A stretch of 64,000 nucleotides of DNA, taken from positions 1,948,001-2,012,000 of the forward strand of contig CP085710.1 of the NCBI GenBank assembly GCA_023823795.1, read 5' to 3'. The stretch is from Bacillus sp. F19 (GTDB lineage: Bacteria > Bacillota > Bacilli > Bacillales > Bacillaceae). A model generated the notes under the pieces. That model was given only the letters and a program-made list of their open reading frames with translations, was not told the origin of the DNA and did not search any database. A program made the translations under genes and the position numbers. Of this stretch, positions 46,101 through 54,985 are shown piece by piece (position 1 is the first letter of the stretch; every line of letters begins with the position of its first letter).

Positions 46101-47499
46101 TGGCATCGTCATTGAGGCAGAACAAACAGCCGTTCAAAATATTACCCTAAAACCATTCATTGGATATCCTGGAGAGATCGGATATGATGACGGCACTGCT
46201 GAAAATGCAAGGGCCTTCAACGCAGCAGGCAACGGATGGGCAGTTAAAATGTCGCTTGCTGAAGGCAACGACCGCGCAATGGTAACTGGCGGACTGTTCC
46301 GATTCTGGGATACAGAATGGCCTCTTCCTGGGGGTACTGAATTCCAGGTTGCCATCTATGATGCATCAGGCGCTGATGGAGCACCGGGCAAAAAGCTTGC
46401 GGGACCAATCAATGCAACGGCACTCCGCAATGGGGAGTGGACAATGGTTAATTTGCTTGACCAGGGTGTAGTGGTTGATGGAGATTTCTATATGGTGTAC
46501 ATTCAGACAAAAGCTAATCCAAACTCACCTGGACTTGCATCTGATGAAGATGGTGAAAATGCAGGACGAAGCTGGCAGATGGTCAGCGGGGCATGGTCGC
46601 CATCTCCTGAAGAGGAAGGGAACTATATGATCCGGGCGATTGTGAATTATGAGGTGACAGCACCTGAAATCACGTCTCCTAAAGACGGGTCATTCACAAA
46701 ACAGGAAACAGCTGTCGTAGAAGGTAATGCGGCACCGACAACAACTGTTCATATCTATAATGGTGTAACAGAAGCCGCTTCTGTTCAAGCTTCTGAAAAC
46801 GGTACGTTCCGTGCTGAAGTAACCCTGAGCGATGGTGAAAATGTACTGACAGCCAAATCCAGCACAGATGCGGGAATGACCGATGCATCCAATGCAGTAA
46901 AAGTAACACTGGATCAAACAAAACCGAAGTTTACAATTGAAAACCCGAAAGACGGGCAAAAGCTGAACACTGAAGCAATAACCGTCAGCGGAACTGTTGC
47001 AGATGACCATTTGGACTGGATCAAAGTAAATGGTCAAAAGGCAGCTGTCAAAGACGGCAAATTCTCAAAACGGATCCTGCTTGAAAACGGAGAGAACGTG
47101 ATTACCGTTCTCGCTGCTGACAAAGCAGGAAATCGTTTAAAGAAAACCGTTAAAGTATATGCGAAATACGATGCACCAGTCATTGATAATCTAAAACCTT
47201 CCGAGGACAAATATATCAAGTCAGGGGAAAGTGTGAAAATCGAATTTGACAGCGAAGAAGATTTAGATGCAACCTTTGTTATCCATATGCCGCTAACTAA
47301 TGCGAGCATTCAAAATGCAACAGAACTTCCAATGAGAGAAACTGCACCTGGCCATTACGAAGGTTATTACACAGCAACCTCAAACATGAAGGCTGACGGT
47401 GCAAGAGTCGAAGTCATTGCAAAAGATGATTTTGGCAACGAAACAAGTGCCGTAGCTGAAGGAAAGCTGTTTATAAACGGCAAGATACCGGCGAAGTAA
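43186..47499 (+). CDS. bpr: Bacillopeptidase F, secreted subtilisin-family serine protease
   Basis: 1437 residues, like the 1433 of B. subtilis Bpr. Signal peptide (residues 1-30, SVFILLLTLLAPSVSTA), I9-type propeptide to about 190, then the S8 domain. The S8 domain has Asp221 (SIDTG), His268 (DHGHGTHV), oxyanion Asn371 (SAGN) and Ser446 (GTSMAGPH). Further domains: an Ig-like segment, a MAM/immune-inhibitor-A-like domain (from ~634), a carboxypeptidase-regulatory repeat (~911-990), and bacterial Ig-like modules to the end. Own promoter and terminator, between ftsZ and spoIIG as in B. subtilis. Confidence 0.95.
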   Translation: MRKKRAKWLSIVSVFILLLTLLAPSVSTASTSVSTSVKDQKNIAAEKVSKKLAKSFEKQNKVTFLIKLKEQVDSAKVAKDAAKASKESKSQAKYEKRSAVVSSLRAKAIETQQNLKTYLTKQEKAGNAKDIQSYYIVNGMAVTATKEVMEKVASFPEVDKVLPNEVRQLHAGTAVKEKTSEKQTDAKAVPAATEWNINQIGAPAAWEMGINGSGTVVASIDTGVQWDHPALKGKYRGYNPAAPNTPDHEFSWFDATANQAVPYDDHGHGTHVTGTMVGAEPNGNNQIGVAPGAKWIAVKAFTPDGGTDADLLAAGEWILAPKDEDGNPHPEMAPDVVNNSWGGGAGLDEWYRPMVNAWRAADIFPEFSAGNTTLFNPGGPGSIANPANYPESFATGATDINNQLGSFSLQGPSPYDETKPDIAAPGVNIRSSVPGGVYEGGWNGTSMAGPHVSAVAAMLRQVDSSITVDEIENVLTSTATPLTDSTFTSSPNNGYGHGLVNAYDAVSSLITGLGKVKGQVAKEGEDTEAPVMEHEAPAETFEGMNLPLTVSVSDNISVTNVSLHYQSNGGEWQTAEAARVSGDFLNGIYEAVIPGEAIAEGTLVYKWKAVDFGANEVFSDEFEAAVQPGITTGYEQDFESGAAGWTSYGVKNSWEHGVPVNGPGNAASGENVFATNLDGDYENGANMNLLMPPIDLPAEGSAFLQFKQWHELEARYDYGHVFVSTDQETWTQALRVNGNTTGWIDGQVDLSQYAGQRIYVAFNVTSDVSVVKDGWYIDDVKLSYTAIEIQSKASLGLESKSASADKAAQEKKEKVYPNKITPAPFSVNAKGSQENALPAALPVRAEVSFVETGRSTYSSLQDGRYEIVHGAGSFTLQAEAYGYETQTQPVTIENDGVTEANFVLDELPQGTVSGVVTNEVTGEPVPNATLLLVEDAAVTPVQTNEQGEYSIAAYEGDYTLKAMAPSYYGKDTGIVIEAEQTAVQNITLKPFIGYPGEIGYDDGTAENARAFNAAGNGWAVKMSLAEGNDRAMVTGGLFRFWDTEWPLPGGTEFQVAIYDASGADGAPGKKLAGPINATALRNGEWTMVNLLDQGVVVDGDFYMVYIQTKANPNSPGLASDEDGENAGRSWQMVSGAWSPSPEEEGNYMIRAIVNYEVTAPEITSPKDGSFTKQETAVVEGNAAPTTTVHIYNGVTEAASVQASENGTFRAEVTLSDGENVLTAKSSTDAGMTDASNAVKVTLDQTKPKFTIENPKDGQKLNTEAITVSGTVADDHLDWIKVNGQKAAVKDGKFSKRILLENGENVITVLAADKAGNRLKKTVKVYAKYDAPVIDNLKPSEDKYIKSGESVKIEFDSEEDLDATFVIHMPLTNASIQNATELPMRETAPGHYEGYYTATSNMKADGARVEVIAKDDFGNETSAVAEGKLFINGKIPAK

Positions 47500-47508
47500 T
47501 AAGTAAAA

Positions 47509-47549
47509 GAAAACCTCTCATTCCAGCACACGGGAATTAGAGGTTTTTC
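47509..47549 (+). terminator. Terminator after bpr
   Basis: AAACCTCT/AGAGGTTT outer stem with an inner ATTCC/GGAAT pair, then TTTT. Confidence 0.85.
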
Positions 47550-47616
47550 GGTTTGCCTCTGTTTACCATAGTTAATCAGTAAACAGAATTCCTTAAGTTT
47601 TTCCACCCTTTTCCAT

Positions 47617-47701
47617 CGACAAATAGCAGCGATATCTATCAAAAATACTCTATTTTATCGGCAGTAACTGACAGACTTCACCTCCGACGCTCAGCTATAC
47701 T
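47617..47701 (+). promoter_or_regulatory. spoIIG promoter with 22-bp spacer and possible Spo0A box
   Basis: CTGACA (47668-47673) and TATACT (47696-47701) are 22 bp apart. B. subtilis spoIIG is known for just this 22-bp spacing, which makes sigma-A RNA polymerase depend on Spo0A. ATCGACA at 47617-47623 is the reverse of TGTCGAT, one base off the 0A box TGTCGAA. Boxes nearer the -35 were not clear. Confidence 0.65.
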
Positions 47702-47774
47702 ATTACTATCCAATCGGACAGTGCCTTCATCCTTTTTTATATGTAATGTGAAAACCTTCGGAAAGGAGTTTCAC

Positions 47775-48704
47775 GTGGCCATTTATTTGGATGTGATCTG
47801 GTTTTTGAATTTTTCGTTTGATTTGCTATTGCTGCTTCTCACAGCGATTTTGCTGAAAAGGAAGATCATGAAGCTTCGGATTGCCAGTGGATCCTTAATT
47901 GGATCCAGTATTGTAGTTCTGCTTTTTACTCCGTTTGCTCCTTTAGCTATGCATCCATTTGGAAAGCTGTTTGTATCCATTCTTATGGTGCTCACTGCCT
48001 TTGGTTTTAAAAGGTTTAAGTTTTTTGCACAGTCGCTGTTCACTTTTTACTTTGTCACCTTCATGGTAGGCGGGGGGATGATGGGTGCACACTATTTTAT
48101 TCAGACAGAAATTGGATTTGCTGACGGCATTCTCATGACAAACTCAGGAGGCTTTGGAGATCCTGTCAGCTGGTTGTTCGTGCTGGCCGGTTTTCCGGCT
48201 GCCTGGATGTTTTCAAGAAAGCGGCTTGATGATCTGGAAATGAAAAAAATCCAGTATGATCAGATCGTCAGTTTATTCATTAAAGTAGGGGACTCGACAA
48301 TTACTTTGAAGGGTCTTATCGACAGCGGAAATCAGCTTTATGATCCGATTTCAAAGTCTCCCGTGATGATTGCAGATGCAGGGAAGCTAAGAGGATTCCT
48401 GCCGGATGCTCTCCTGAACATAGCTCTTCAGGAAGATGTCATGACGGCATTGTCATCATCGGAGGAATCACATCCGCTAGAGAACAGGGTGCGGATTATT
48501 CCGTTCCGTGTAGTTGGAAAATCAAATCAGTTTTTAATTGGCCTTAAACCTGATGAAGTGATGATCACAACAAAAGATGAAACCATACTGGTCCCAAAAG
48601 CCATCATTGGATTGAACCGAACAAGCCTGTCGCCTGAAGGAGAATACGACTGCATTGTTCATCCGAAGATGCTTCAGAGCGGAGCCGTTCAGGACGTTTC
48701 GTGA
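47775..48704 (+). CDS. spoIIGA: Sporulation sigma-E factor processing peptidase SpoIIGA
   Basis: 309 residues. Five N-terminal membrane helices ([19 protein letters not shown] onward to ~160), then a cytoplasmic aspartic protease domain with [11 protein letters not shown] holding the active-site Asp in DSG. It cleaves pro-sigma-E in the mother cell after a forespore signal from SpoIIR. GTG at 47775 behind AAAGGAG; the frame opens upstream at 47721 but this is the family start. Cotranscribed with sigE. Confidence 0.95.
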   Translation: MAIYLDVIWFLNFSFDLLLLLLTAILLKRKIMKLRIASGSLIGSSIVVLLFTPFAPLAMHPFGKLFVSILMVLTAFGFKRFKFFAQSLFTFYFVTFMVGGGMMGAHYFIQTEIGFADGILMTNSGGFGDPVSWLFVLAGFPAAWMFSRKRLDDLEMKKIQYDQIVSLFIKVGDSTITLKGLIDSGNQLYDPISKSPVMIADAGKLRGFLPDALLNIALQEDVMTALSSSEESHPLENRVRIIPFRVVGKSNQFLIGLKPDEVMITTKDETILVPKAIIGLNRTSLSPEGEYDCIVHPKMLQSGAVQDVS

Positions 48705-48759
48705 TCATCATCCTGTAGTAGTGTACTCAGATCAATCGGAAAATAGAAGGGGGAGAACC

Positions 48760-49479
48760 ATGAAAAAACTAAAATTGCACATTACGTATTTATGGTATAA
48801 ATTACTGATGAAGCTTGGCCTGAAAACCGATGAAATTCACTACATAGGGGGAAGTGAAGCTCTCCCGCCCCCCCTCTCAAAGGATGAGGAAGAAGTTCTC
48901 CTTAAAAAACTGCCTGGCGGCGATCAGGCAGCGCGATCTATTCTTATTGAAAGAAATCTCCGTTTAGTCGTATATATTGCCAGGAAATTTGAAAACACAG
49001 GCATCAATATAGAAGACTTGATCAGCATTGGAACAATCGGATTAATCAAAGCAGTAAATACCTTTAATCCGGAAAAGAAAATTAAGCTTGCCACATATGC
49101 ATCACGATGCATCGAAAATGAAATCTTAATGTATTTGCGCCGCAATAATAAAATTCGTTCAGAAGTTTCCTTTGATGAACCTTTAAACATTGACTGGGAT
49201 GGAAATGAGCTTCTTCTGTCGGATGTGCTTGGAACTGAGGAAGATATTATTACAAAAGATCTGGAAGCAAATGTTGACCGTAAATTGCTATTGAAGGCCC
49301 TTCAGCAGCTGAATGACAGGGAAAAGCAAATTATGGAGCTCCGTTTTGGGCTTCAAGGAGGAGAGGAAAAAACCCAAAAAGATGTCGCAGATATGCTTGG
49401 GATATCTCAGTCCTACATTTCAAGGCTTGAAAAAAGAATTATTAAAAGATTGCGTAAAGAATTCAATAAAATGGTCTAA
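48760..49479 (+). CDS. sigE: RNA polymerase sigma-E, mother-cell sporulation factor
   Basis: 239 residues, same as B. subtilis. The pro-sequence (~27 residues, [20 protein letters not shown]) is amphipathic and membrane-targeting, followed by [13 protein letters not shown], where SpoIIGA cuts. Region 2 ([20 protein letters not shown] ... [18 protein letters not shown]) and region 4 helix-turn-helix ([20 protein letters not shown]) are intact. ATG at 48760 behind AAGGGGGAGAACC. Confidence 0.97.
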   Translation: MKKLKLHITYLWYKLLMKLGLKTDEIHYIGGSEALPPPLSKDEEEVLLKKLPGGDQAARSILIERNLRLVVYIARKFENTGINIEDLISIGTIGLIKAVNTFNPEKKIKLATYASRCIENEILMYLRRNNKIRSEVSFDEPLNIDWDGNELLLSDVLGTEEDIITKDLEANVDRKLLLKALQQLNDREKQIMELRFGLQGGEEKTQKDVADMLGISQSYISRLEKRIIKRLRKEFNKMV

Positions 49480-49556
49480 AAAAATTTTTAACCAGAAAAT
49501 TCCCAATCCTGGCATGGTTTTGTCCGTTTGTGAATGATTTCACGGCCTGGACATGT

Positions 49557-49585
49557 GCATATTTTTCCCACCTAAGGAGATACTT
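49557..49585 (+). promoter_or_regulatory. Candidate sigma-F/sigma-G promoter of sigG
   Basis: GCATA (49557-49561) and GGAGATACTT (49576-49585), 14 bp apart, fit the forespore -35 and GGnnAnnMTW -10 elements. Expected from spoIIIG biology: transcribed first by sigma-F, then by its own product. Confidence 0.6.
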
Positions 49586-49621
49586 AACTCTGTACAGCAG
49601 CTCCTGTTAGGAGGGAAAGAT

Positions 49622-50401
49622 GTGGCAAGAAATAAAGTTGAAATTTGCGGAGTAGATACTTCCAAACTTCCAGTCCTAAAAAATGAGGAAATGAGAATTT
49701 TGTTCAGGGAAATGCAAAGCGGTGAACTATCAGCAAGAGAAAAGCTGGTAAACGGCAATTTACGCCTGGTTTTAAGCGTCATTCAGCGTTTTAACAACCG
49801 GGGAGAGTTTGTTGATGACCTGTTTCAAGTTGGCTGCATTGGACTTATGAAATCGATTGATAATTTCGATCTTGGCCAAAATGTAAAATTTTCAACTTAT
49901 GCTGTACCCATGATAATTGGGGAAATCAGAAGATATTTGCGGGACAATAATCCAATCCGCGTATCAAGATCTCTTCGTGATATTGCCTATAAAGCATTGC
50001 AGGTCAGAGAACAATTAATGAGCAAAACCTCAAGGGAACCTACCGCTGAAGAGATTTCCCGGGTTCTAGAAGTTCCTCATGAAGAAATTGTTTTTGCTTT
50101 AGATGCTATTCAAGATCCCGTTTCTCTGTTTGAACCGATATACAATGATGGGGGCGACCCGATTTATGTAATGGATCAGCTGAGCGATGAGAAAAACCGA
50201 GATTCTCATTGGATAGAAGAAATCGCTTTAAAAGAAGGAATGAGACGGCTGAATGACCGTGAAAAGTTGATTCTCAGAAAGCGTTTCTTTCAAGGGAAAA
50301 CTCAAATGGAAGTAGCAGAGGAAATAGGTATTTCTCAAGCACAAGTTTCAAGACTTGAGAAAGCTGCAATCAAACAAATGAATAAGAACATACAAAATTA
50401 G
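49622..50401 (+). CDS. sigG: RNA polymerase sigma-G, late forespore factor
   Basis: 259 residues. MARNKVEICGVDTSKLPVLK is the typical sigma-G head. Region 2 (NLRLVLSVIQRFNNRGEFVDD, FSTYAVPMIIGEIRRYLRDN) and region 4 (VAEEIGISQAQVSRLEK) follow. GTG at 49622 behind TTAGGAGGGAAAG. No pro-sequence, as expected. Third gene of the spoIIG-spoIIIG locus. Confidence 0.97.
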   Translation: MARNKVEICGVDTSKLPVLKNEEMRILFREMQSGELSAREKLVNGNLRLVLSVIQRFNNRGEFVDDLFQVGCIGLMKSIDNFDLGQNVKFSTYAVPMIIGEIRRYLRDNNPIRVSRSLRDIAYKALQVREQLMSKTSREPTAEEISRVLEVPHEEIVFALDAIQDPVSLFEPIYNDGGDPIYVMDQLSDEKNRDSHWIEEIALKEGMRRLNDREKLILRKRFFQGKTQMEVAEEIGISQAQVSRLEKAAIKQMNKNIQN

Positions 50402-50427
50402 GACTGTTCATCTGAACAGTCCTTTTC
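50401..50427 (+). terminator. Terminator after sigG
   Basis: GGACTGTTCA/TGAACAGTCC perfect stem with a 2-base loop, then TTTT, starting on the last base of the stop codon. Confidence 0.88.
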
Positions 50428-50430
50428 ATA

Positions 50431-51270
50431 TTAGTATCCTCTGTAGACATACGGATCTTTCGGCTCTTTGATTTTTTTCCATGATTCAGCCTTTAAATAA
50501 GGTATTTCAGATTTGAAAGGCTGATAATAAATAGAAGATAACGTACCTTTTACTTGAACCCATTCATCGTCTTTTAATTTGACCTCTTCAGGCAGTTCTA
50601 CAAGCAGTCCGTAAACCCCAGAATCTGCGATACAGTGTATTATACCGAATCGCAAAACAAAAATCTGATTTTTATTAATGGATTCTCCCTTAAAAGCAAA
50701 TCCATCAAACTGTATGGTTTTATCTGTAAACTCGCCCGGAAACTGATAAATCGTCTCAAGGACCTTTAAATAATTTACATCATTTAATTGAATCGAAGAC
50801 TGTTCAGAATACTTTTTCAGTTCCTCATGCATTAAGTCATAATGTCCTTCTTTCCCATAATAAACACTTGTATCCGGCATTAAATATTGATTACGTGAAA
50901 ATTCACCGGAATTTTCGATGTTTTGAAAGGTAAAGCCTTTTGCTTTAACAATCGTTGAATCCAATTTGGCAATCGGAAAAAAGAAACCTGCAATTAATGG
51001 ATATATAAAAACGCAGCTGAGTAAAAATCTAGCTATACTGGACGATTTACCATGATGGTGATCATGATTGCAGCAGTTTGTTTCACAATTGCCATCTTCT
51101 GGTGTTTTAAAATACGTATAGGCCTGAATGGCAGTAAAGAGAGCAAAAATAAAAATCGCACTATATGATAAGTAAGCATACTTCATATTGATATATTTTG
51201 TTATATTTCCAGAAGCATGAAGGTGAAAAAAGAAATAAGTAAATGCCATTAACAGCAAGATTCGGAACAA
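50431..51270 (-). CDS. ycgQ: TIGR03943/DUF1980 membrane protein (YcgQ-like)
   Basis: 279 residues. Two N-terminal membrane helices, a cytoplasmic loop with CETNCCNHDHHHG (probable metal site), a third helix, then a soluble beta-rich domain (FDGFAFKGESINKNQIFVLRFGIIHCIADSG, QVKGTL). The pair with a DUF318 permease is constant across bacteria; the cargo is unknown, metal-related by its Cys/His cluster. TTG at 51270 behind AAAGGAGG; the frame opens at 51306 inside the upstream gene. The ribosome site overlaps the stop of the permease gene. Confidence 0.85.
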   Translation of the reverse strand: MFRILLLMAFTYFFFHLHASGNITKYINMKYAYLSYSAIFIFALFTAIQAYTYFKTPEDGNCETNCCNHDHHHGKSSSIARFLLSCVFIYPLIAGFFFPIAKLDSTIVKAKGFTFQNIENSGEFSRNQYLMPDTSVYYGKEGHYDLMHEELKKYSEQSSIQLNDVNYLKVLETIYQFPGEFTDKTIQFDGFAFKGESINKNQIFVLRFGIIHCIADSGVYGLLVELPEEVKLKDDEWVQVKGTLSSIYYQPFKSEIPYLKAESWKKIKEPKDPYVYRGY

Positions 51271-51286
51271 TGTGATAGATCCTCCT

Positions 51287-52171
51287 TTAGATAAACAGTG
51301 AGCCAATCAGCACTAAAAATGTGATATAGGCTATCAATGTAAAAACAAATTTTTTCTTGAAAGCATCAAGCATCATAAGCGTATTTTTTATATCGATCAT
51401 GGGGCCGAATACTAAGAAGGCAACAATTGAACCTGTTGAAAATGTGCTTGTAAATGAAGATGCAATAAAAGCATCCGCTTCTGAACACAAAGATAAGATA
51501 AATGCAAGGCCCATCATGACTGCTGACGAAGATACTTCATTTTGTCCTATCGCAAGCAGGGTAGATGTCTTAATAAATGTCTGCATCGCAGCCGCAATGA
51601 AAGCTCCAATAATTAAGTATTTCCCCACTGAGAAGAATTCATCGACAGCATGCTGCAGAGCTCCCAAAAGTTTATGAAAGAAATGGGGTTCACCTTTTAA
51701 ATCATGATTATGTATGTTCAGTGTTTTTTTCTCTAAAAGCTGTTGACTTTTATACTGAAATGAGATGATCAGGCCGACTATAATGGAGACAATGATTGCA
51801 AGACCTCCGCGATAAAGCATGATGTCCCAATTATTGCCGAATGCAACATAGGTTGAAAATAAGACAATTGGATTAATAACAGGCCCTGTCAGCATAAACG
51901 CGATTCCCATATGCAAGGGAACTCCTTTTAAAATAAGCCTTCTGACAATTGGGATAATCCCGCATTCACATGCAGGGAATAATGCGCCTATAAATGTCCC
52001 GTAAAGAACAGAAAGAAAACGGTTTTTAGGGATGAATTTAGAAACCATCTGCTCTGTAATGAAAATTTGGATGATGCCGGAAATAACTACTCCCAAAAGT
52101 ACAAAAGGCATTGCTTCTATTAAAATACTTATAAAAATGGAATTCATTTGAAAAAAAGCTTGTTTTGTCAC
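51287..52171 (-). CDS. ycgR: DUF318/UPF0718 permease (YcgR-like)
   Basis: 294 residues, about eight membrane helices. FPACECGIIPIVRRLI and GVPLHMGIAFMLTGPVINPIVL in the first half, and SLCSEADAFIASSF with VFGPMIDIKNTLMM in the second, are the signature repeats of the family. The CEC motif may bind metal. GTG at 52171 behind GGAGG at 7 bases. Operon with the ycgQ-like gene. In B. subtilis this slot holds ylmA, an ABC ATPase, which is absent here. Confidence 0.87.
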   Translation of the reverse strand: MTKQAFFQMNSIFISILIEAMPFVLLGVVISGIIQIFITEQMVSKFIPKNRFLSVLYGTFIGALFPACECGIIPIVRRLILKGVPLHMGIAFMLTGPVINPIVLFSTYVAFGNNWDIMLYRGGLAIIVSIIVGLIISFQYKSQQLLEKKTLNIHNHDLKGEPHFFHKLLGALQHAVDEFFSVGKYLIIGAFIAAAMQTFIKTSTLLAIGQNEVSSSAVMMGLAFILSLCSEADAFIASSFTSTFSTGSIVAFLVFGPMIDIKNTLMMLDAFKKKFVFTLIAYITFLVLIGSLFI

Positions 52172-52331
52172 TTAAAATCCTCCGCTTTGAACGATAATTT
52201 TCATTTTCATGCACTGAAGTATATCATAATATTCTTTATGAAAAACTTGTATCGAAGGAATAGGATAAAAAGCTTGAATAGATTTATGAAGTAACATCAT
52301 ATAGTTAAAGTAAGAACAGGGGGCGGTTGCG

Positions 52332-52595
52332 GTGATGAATATCTCTGAATTTCAGACGAAAGATGTTGTAAATGTTTCAGATGGCAAGAAGCTTGGGATT
52401 GTATCAGATTTCGATATAAATGTGACAACAGGCAAAATTCAGGCAGTGATTATTAGCGGAACTGGTAAAGTGTTAGGTTTTTTTGGAAAAGATGAAGAAC
52501 TGGTTGTTCCCTGGAGAAATATCGTGAAAATTGGAGAAGATGTTATTTTAGTGCGTGTAAATAGGGAGATAGACCAAAATAATGAATTAATTTAA
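52332..52595 (+). CDS. ylmC: YlmC/YmxH family PRC-barrel protein
   Basis: 87 residues of a single PRC-barrel fold, FQTKDVVNVSDGKKLGIVSD and GKVLGFFGKDEELVVPWRNI. Function unknown; family often annotated as sporulation protein. GTG at 52332 aligns with the B. subtilis N-terminus; ATG at 52335 is the alternative. AGGGGGCGG lies just upstream. Short gene on its own promoter, facing away from ycgR. Confidence 0.88.
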   Translation: MMNISEFQTKDVVNVSDGKKLGIVSDFDINVTTGKIQAVIISGTGKVLGFFGKDEELVVPWRNIVKIGEDVILVRVNREIDQNNELI

Positions 52596-52687
52596 CAAAC
52601 TTTCTGTCGGAATGGGAAAGATGTGGTAAAATATAGTCGTGTATAACGAAACATGCAGCAATCTGTAAACAAAAGGAATGAACATTT

Positions 52688-53527
52688 ATGACTCAGCAGC
52701 CGTTTCAACTGCAGCATGACACCTATTTGAACAGCCCGGTCTGGGAAAAATTAAATGAAGAGCTTGTTGTCGGTTTTACAACAAAAAACGGCGGGATAAG
52801 CTGTGGAGATTTCCACTCGCTGAATCTTGGCCTGCATGTAAAGGACAAACCAGAAAATGTTGTTTTAAATCGAAGACGATTAGCAGATGAGCTGAAATCA
52901 CCTCTAGAAAACTGGGTTTGCGCAGATCAGGTCCATGACAGCAGCATTTATAAAGTAAGTCAGTCAGATAAAGGCAAAGGAATACTTGATTATGAATCAG
53001 CAATCCGTGCAACGGATGGCCTTTATACACAAGAAGAGAATTTGATGCTTGCTCTTTGCTATGCAGACTGTGTTCCATTGTATTTTTATGAACATGAAAA
53101 AAAGCTGATTGGAACAGCACATGCCGGGTGGAAAGGCACTGTCAAAGACATAGGCGGGAAAATGATCCAAACATGGATAAAGGACGAAGAAGCTGACGTT
53201 ACCTCCATTTATGCAATAATTGGTCCATCAATCGGACCCTGCTGCTATGTAGTTGACGATTACGTTATTGAAAAAGTCAATCAAGTTATTCGGAATACTG
53301 CTGCGCTGCCATATCACAAAGTATCTGAAGGTCAGTATTCCCTAGATCTAAAACAGCTGAACAAACAATTGCTGATTCATGCAGGTGTGAAAGAGGACCG
53401 GATTTTGACGAGTTCTTTATGTACAAGCTGTGAATCATCCATGTTTTTTTCCCATCGCAGAGACTCAGGATCGACTGGGAGAATGTTCAGTTTTATCGGT
53501 TTAACGAGGAGGGACAAGCAGCTATGA
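52688..53527 (+). CDS. ylmD: Peptidoglycan editing factor / multicopper polyphenol oxidase-type protein YlmD
   Basis: 279 residues of the YfiH/PgeF (laccase-domain) family: [55 protein letters not shown] and [19 protein letters not shown]. Conserved His and Cys bind metal. Members show purine nucleoside or laccase-like activity in vitro; in E. coli the protein keeps wrong amino acids out of peptidoglycan precursors. ATG at 52688. Its TGA overlaps the ylmE start (ATGA). Confidence 0.93.
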   Translation: MTQQPFQLQHDTYLNSPVWEKLNEELVVGFTTKNGGISCGDFHSLNLGLHVKDKPENVVLNRRRLADELKSPLENWVCADQVHDSSIYKVSQSDKGKGILDYESAIRATDGLYTQEENLMLALCYADCVPLYFYEHEKKLIGTAHAGWKGTVKDIGGKMIQTWIKDEEADVTSIYAIIGPSIGPCCYVVDDYVIEKVNQVIRNTAALPYHKVSEGQYSLDLKQLNKQLLIHAGVKEDRILTSSLCTSCESSMFFSHRRDSGSTGRMFSFIGLTRRDKQL

Positions 53528-54192
53528 GTGTAGCAGACAACTTAAATGAAATTAATGTCCGAATTGAAAATACATGTTCTAAAATAGGACGAAATCCTAA
53601 TGAAATTCAAATCATTGCAGTTACAAAATATGTAGATATAGATCGTGCAAAAGAAGCGGTAAGTGCTGGCATAAGTCATCTTGGAGAAAACAGGAATGAA
53701 GGGCTCATCGAAAAATATACAGCAATTGGATCAGAGGCGAAATGGCACTTTATCGGAACACTGCAGACCAGAAAAGTGAAAGATATCATCGGGAAAGCAG
53801 ATTATATTCATTCACTTGACAGAATTTCACTGGCAAAAGAAATCAGCAAACGCGCCGATAATAAAATAGACTGCTTTATCCAGGTAAATACATCAGGCGA
53901 AGAATCTAAACATGGTATGGCTCCAAATGAGGTTTTGCCATTTGTTAATGAACTCGGCAGCTTTCCATACATAAACGTAGCAGGATTAATGACAATGGCC
54001 CCTCATACAGACGATACAACTGTTTTAAGGCAATCATTCGCCAGATTAAGGGAATTAAGCGAAGAAGTAAGAGCGCTTAACTTGCCTTATGCCCCGTGCA
54101 AAGAGCTGTCAATGGGCATGTCGAATGATTTCGAGATTGCGATTGAAGAAGGCGCAACCTTCATACGTATTGGCTCTGCCCTTGTAGGATAA
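53524..54192 (+). CDS. ylmE: PLP-homeostasis protein YlmE (YggS family)
   Basis: 222 residues. PLP-binding barrel without known catalysis: [16 protein letters not shown] holds the PLP Lys, then [37 protein letters not shown] and [28 protein letters not shown]. Keeps pyridoxal phosphate and amino acid pools in balance. Overlaps ylmD by 4 bases; 20 bases before sepF. Confidence 0.94.
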   Translation: MSVADNLNEINVRIENTCSKIGRNPNEIQIIAVTKYVDIDRAKEAVSAGISHLGENRNEGLIEKYTAIGSEAKWHFIGTLQTRKVKDIIGKADYIHSLDRISLAKEISKRADNKIDCFIQVNTSGEESKHGMAPNEVLPFVNELGSFPYINVAGLMTMAPHTDDTTVLRQSFARLRELSEEVRALNLPYAPCKELSMGMSNDFEIAIEEGATFIRIGSALVG

Positions 54193-54212
54193 GAAATCGG
54201 AGGTGTCAGAAG

Positions 54213-54650
54213 TTGAGTATTAAAAATAAGTTTAAAAGCTTTTTTGCCTTGGATGATGAAGAGTATGAGTACGTTGAACAAGACACTTATCAGGAAGATG
54301 ACTATGAAGATGAGCAGCCGTTTGCCGCAAAACCGCAGACTAAACAGAATGTTGTAAGTTTGCAAAGTGTTCAAAAATCATCTAAAGTGGTTTTATGTGA
54401 GCCTCGAGTTTATGCTGAAGCTCAGGATGTAGCCGATCATCTAAAAAACCGGAGAGCGGTTGTAGTGAATCTCCAGCGTATTCAGCATGATCAGGCAAAA
54501 CGGATTGTAGACTTTTTAAGCGGAACTGTGTACGCTATAGGAGGAGACATTCAAAAAATAGGAGCAAATATTTTTCTTTGCACTCCTGATAATGTGGATG
54601 TCGCAGGATCTATATCTGAAATTGTAACTGAAGAAGATCAGAGGTGGTAA
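54213..54650 (+). CDS. sepF: Cell division protein SepF
   Basis: 145 residues. N-terminal amphipathic helix ([13 protein letters not shown]), acidic linker, then the SepF fold ([44 protein letters not shown]). Polymerises into rings, binds the FtsZ tail and anchors the Z-ring with FtsA. TTG start behind GGAGGTG. Middle gene of the ylm operon. Confidence 0.95.
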   Translation: MSIKNKFKSFFALDDEEYEYVEQDTYQEDDYEDEQPFAAKPQTKQNVVSLQSVQKSSKVVLCEPRVYAEAQDVADHLKNRRAVVVNLQRIQHDQAKRIVDFLSGTVYAIGGDIQKIGANIFLCTPDNVDVAGSISEIVTEEDQRW

Positions 54651-54656
54651 TTCTAG

Positions 54657-54920
54657 ATGGGCATAGTAGCTGATGTATTATTTACATTATTGCAGATTTA
54701 TTCGTACGCGATTATTATTTACATTCTGCTTTCCTGGTTTCCAAATGCAAGAGAAAGCGGTTTTGGCCAATTTTTAGCTAAGATTGTTGAACCTTACCTG
54801 GAACCATTCCGCAGATTCATTCCGCCGCTTGGAATGATTGATATTTCCCCGATTGTGGCGCTTCTTGCCCTAAGATTTGCGGGATATGGGCTGAATTCAA
54901 TTTTCAGCATGATTGGATAA
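54657..54920 (+). CDS. ylmG: YggT family membrane protein YlmG
   Basis: 87 residues, two membrane helices with [19 protein letters not shown] and [20 protein letters not shown] between them, the YggT signature. Linked to division and nucleoid or plastid organisation in other organisms; precise role unknown. ATG behind AGGTGGTAATTCTAG, 6 bases after sepF. Confidence 0.93.
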   Translation: MGIVADVLFTLLQIYSYAIIIYILLSWFPNARESGFGQFLAKIVEPYLEPFRRFIPPLGMIDISPIVALLALRFAGYGLNSIFSMIG

Positions 54921-54932
54921 GATTGTCTTACA

Positions 54933-54963
54933 AGTGCCGTTTATCGGCACTGTTTTCATTTTA
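54933..54963 (+). terminator. Hairpin between ylmG and ylmH
   Basis: AGTGCCG/CGGCACT, 5-base loop, tail GTTTTCATTTT. Probably partial, because ylmH follows at once. Confidence 0.6.
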
Positions 54964-54985
54964 GAATGGTTTGGAGCTGTATGAA

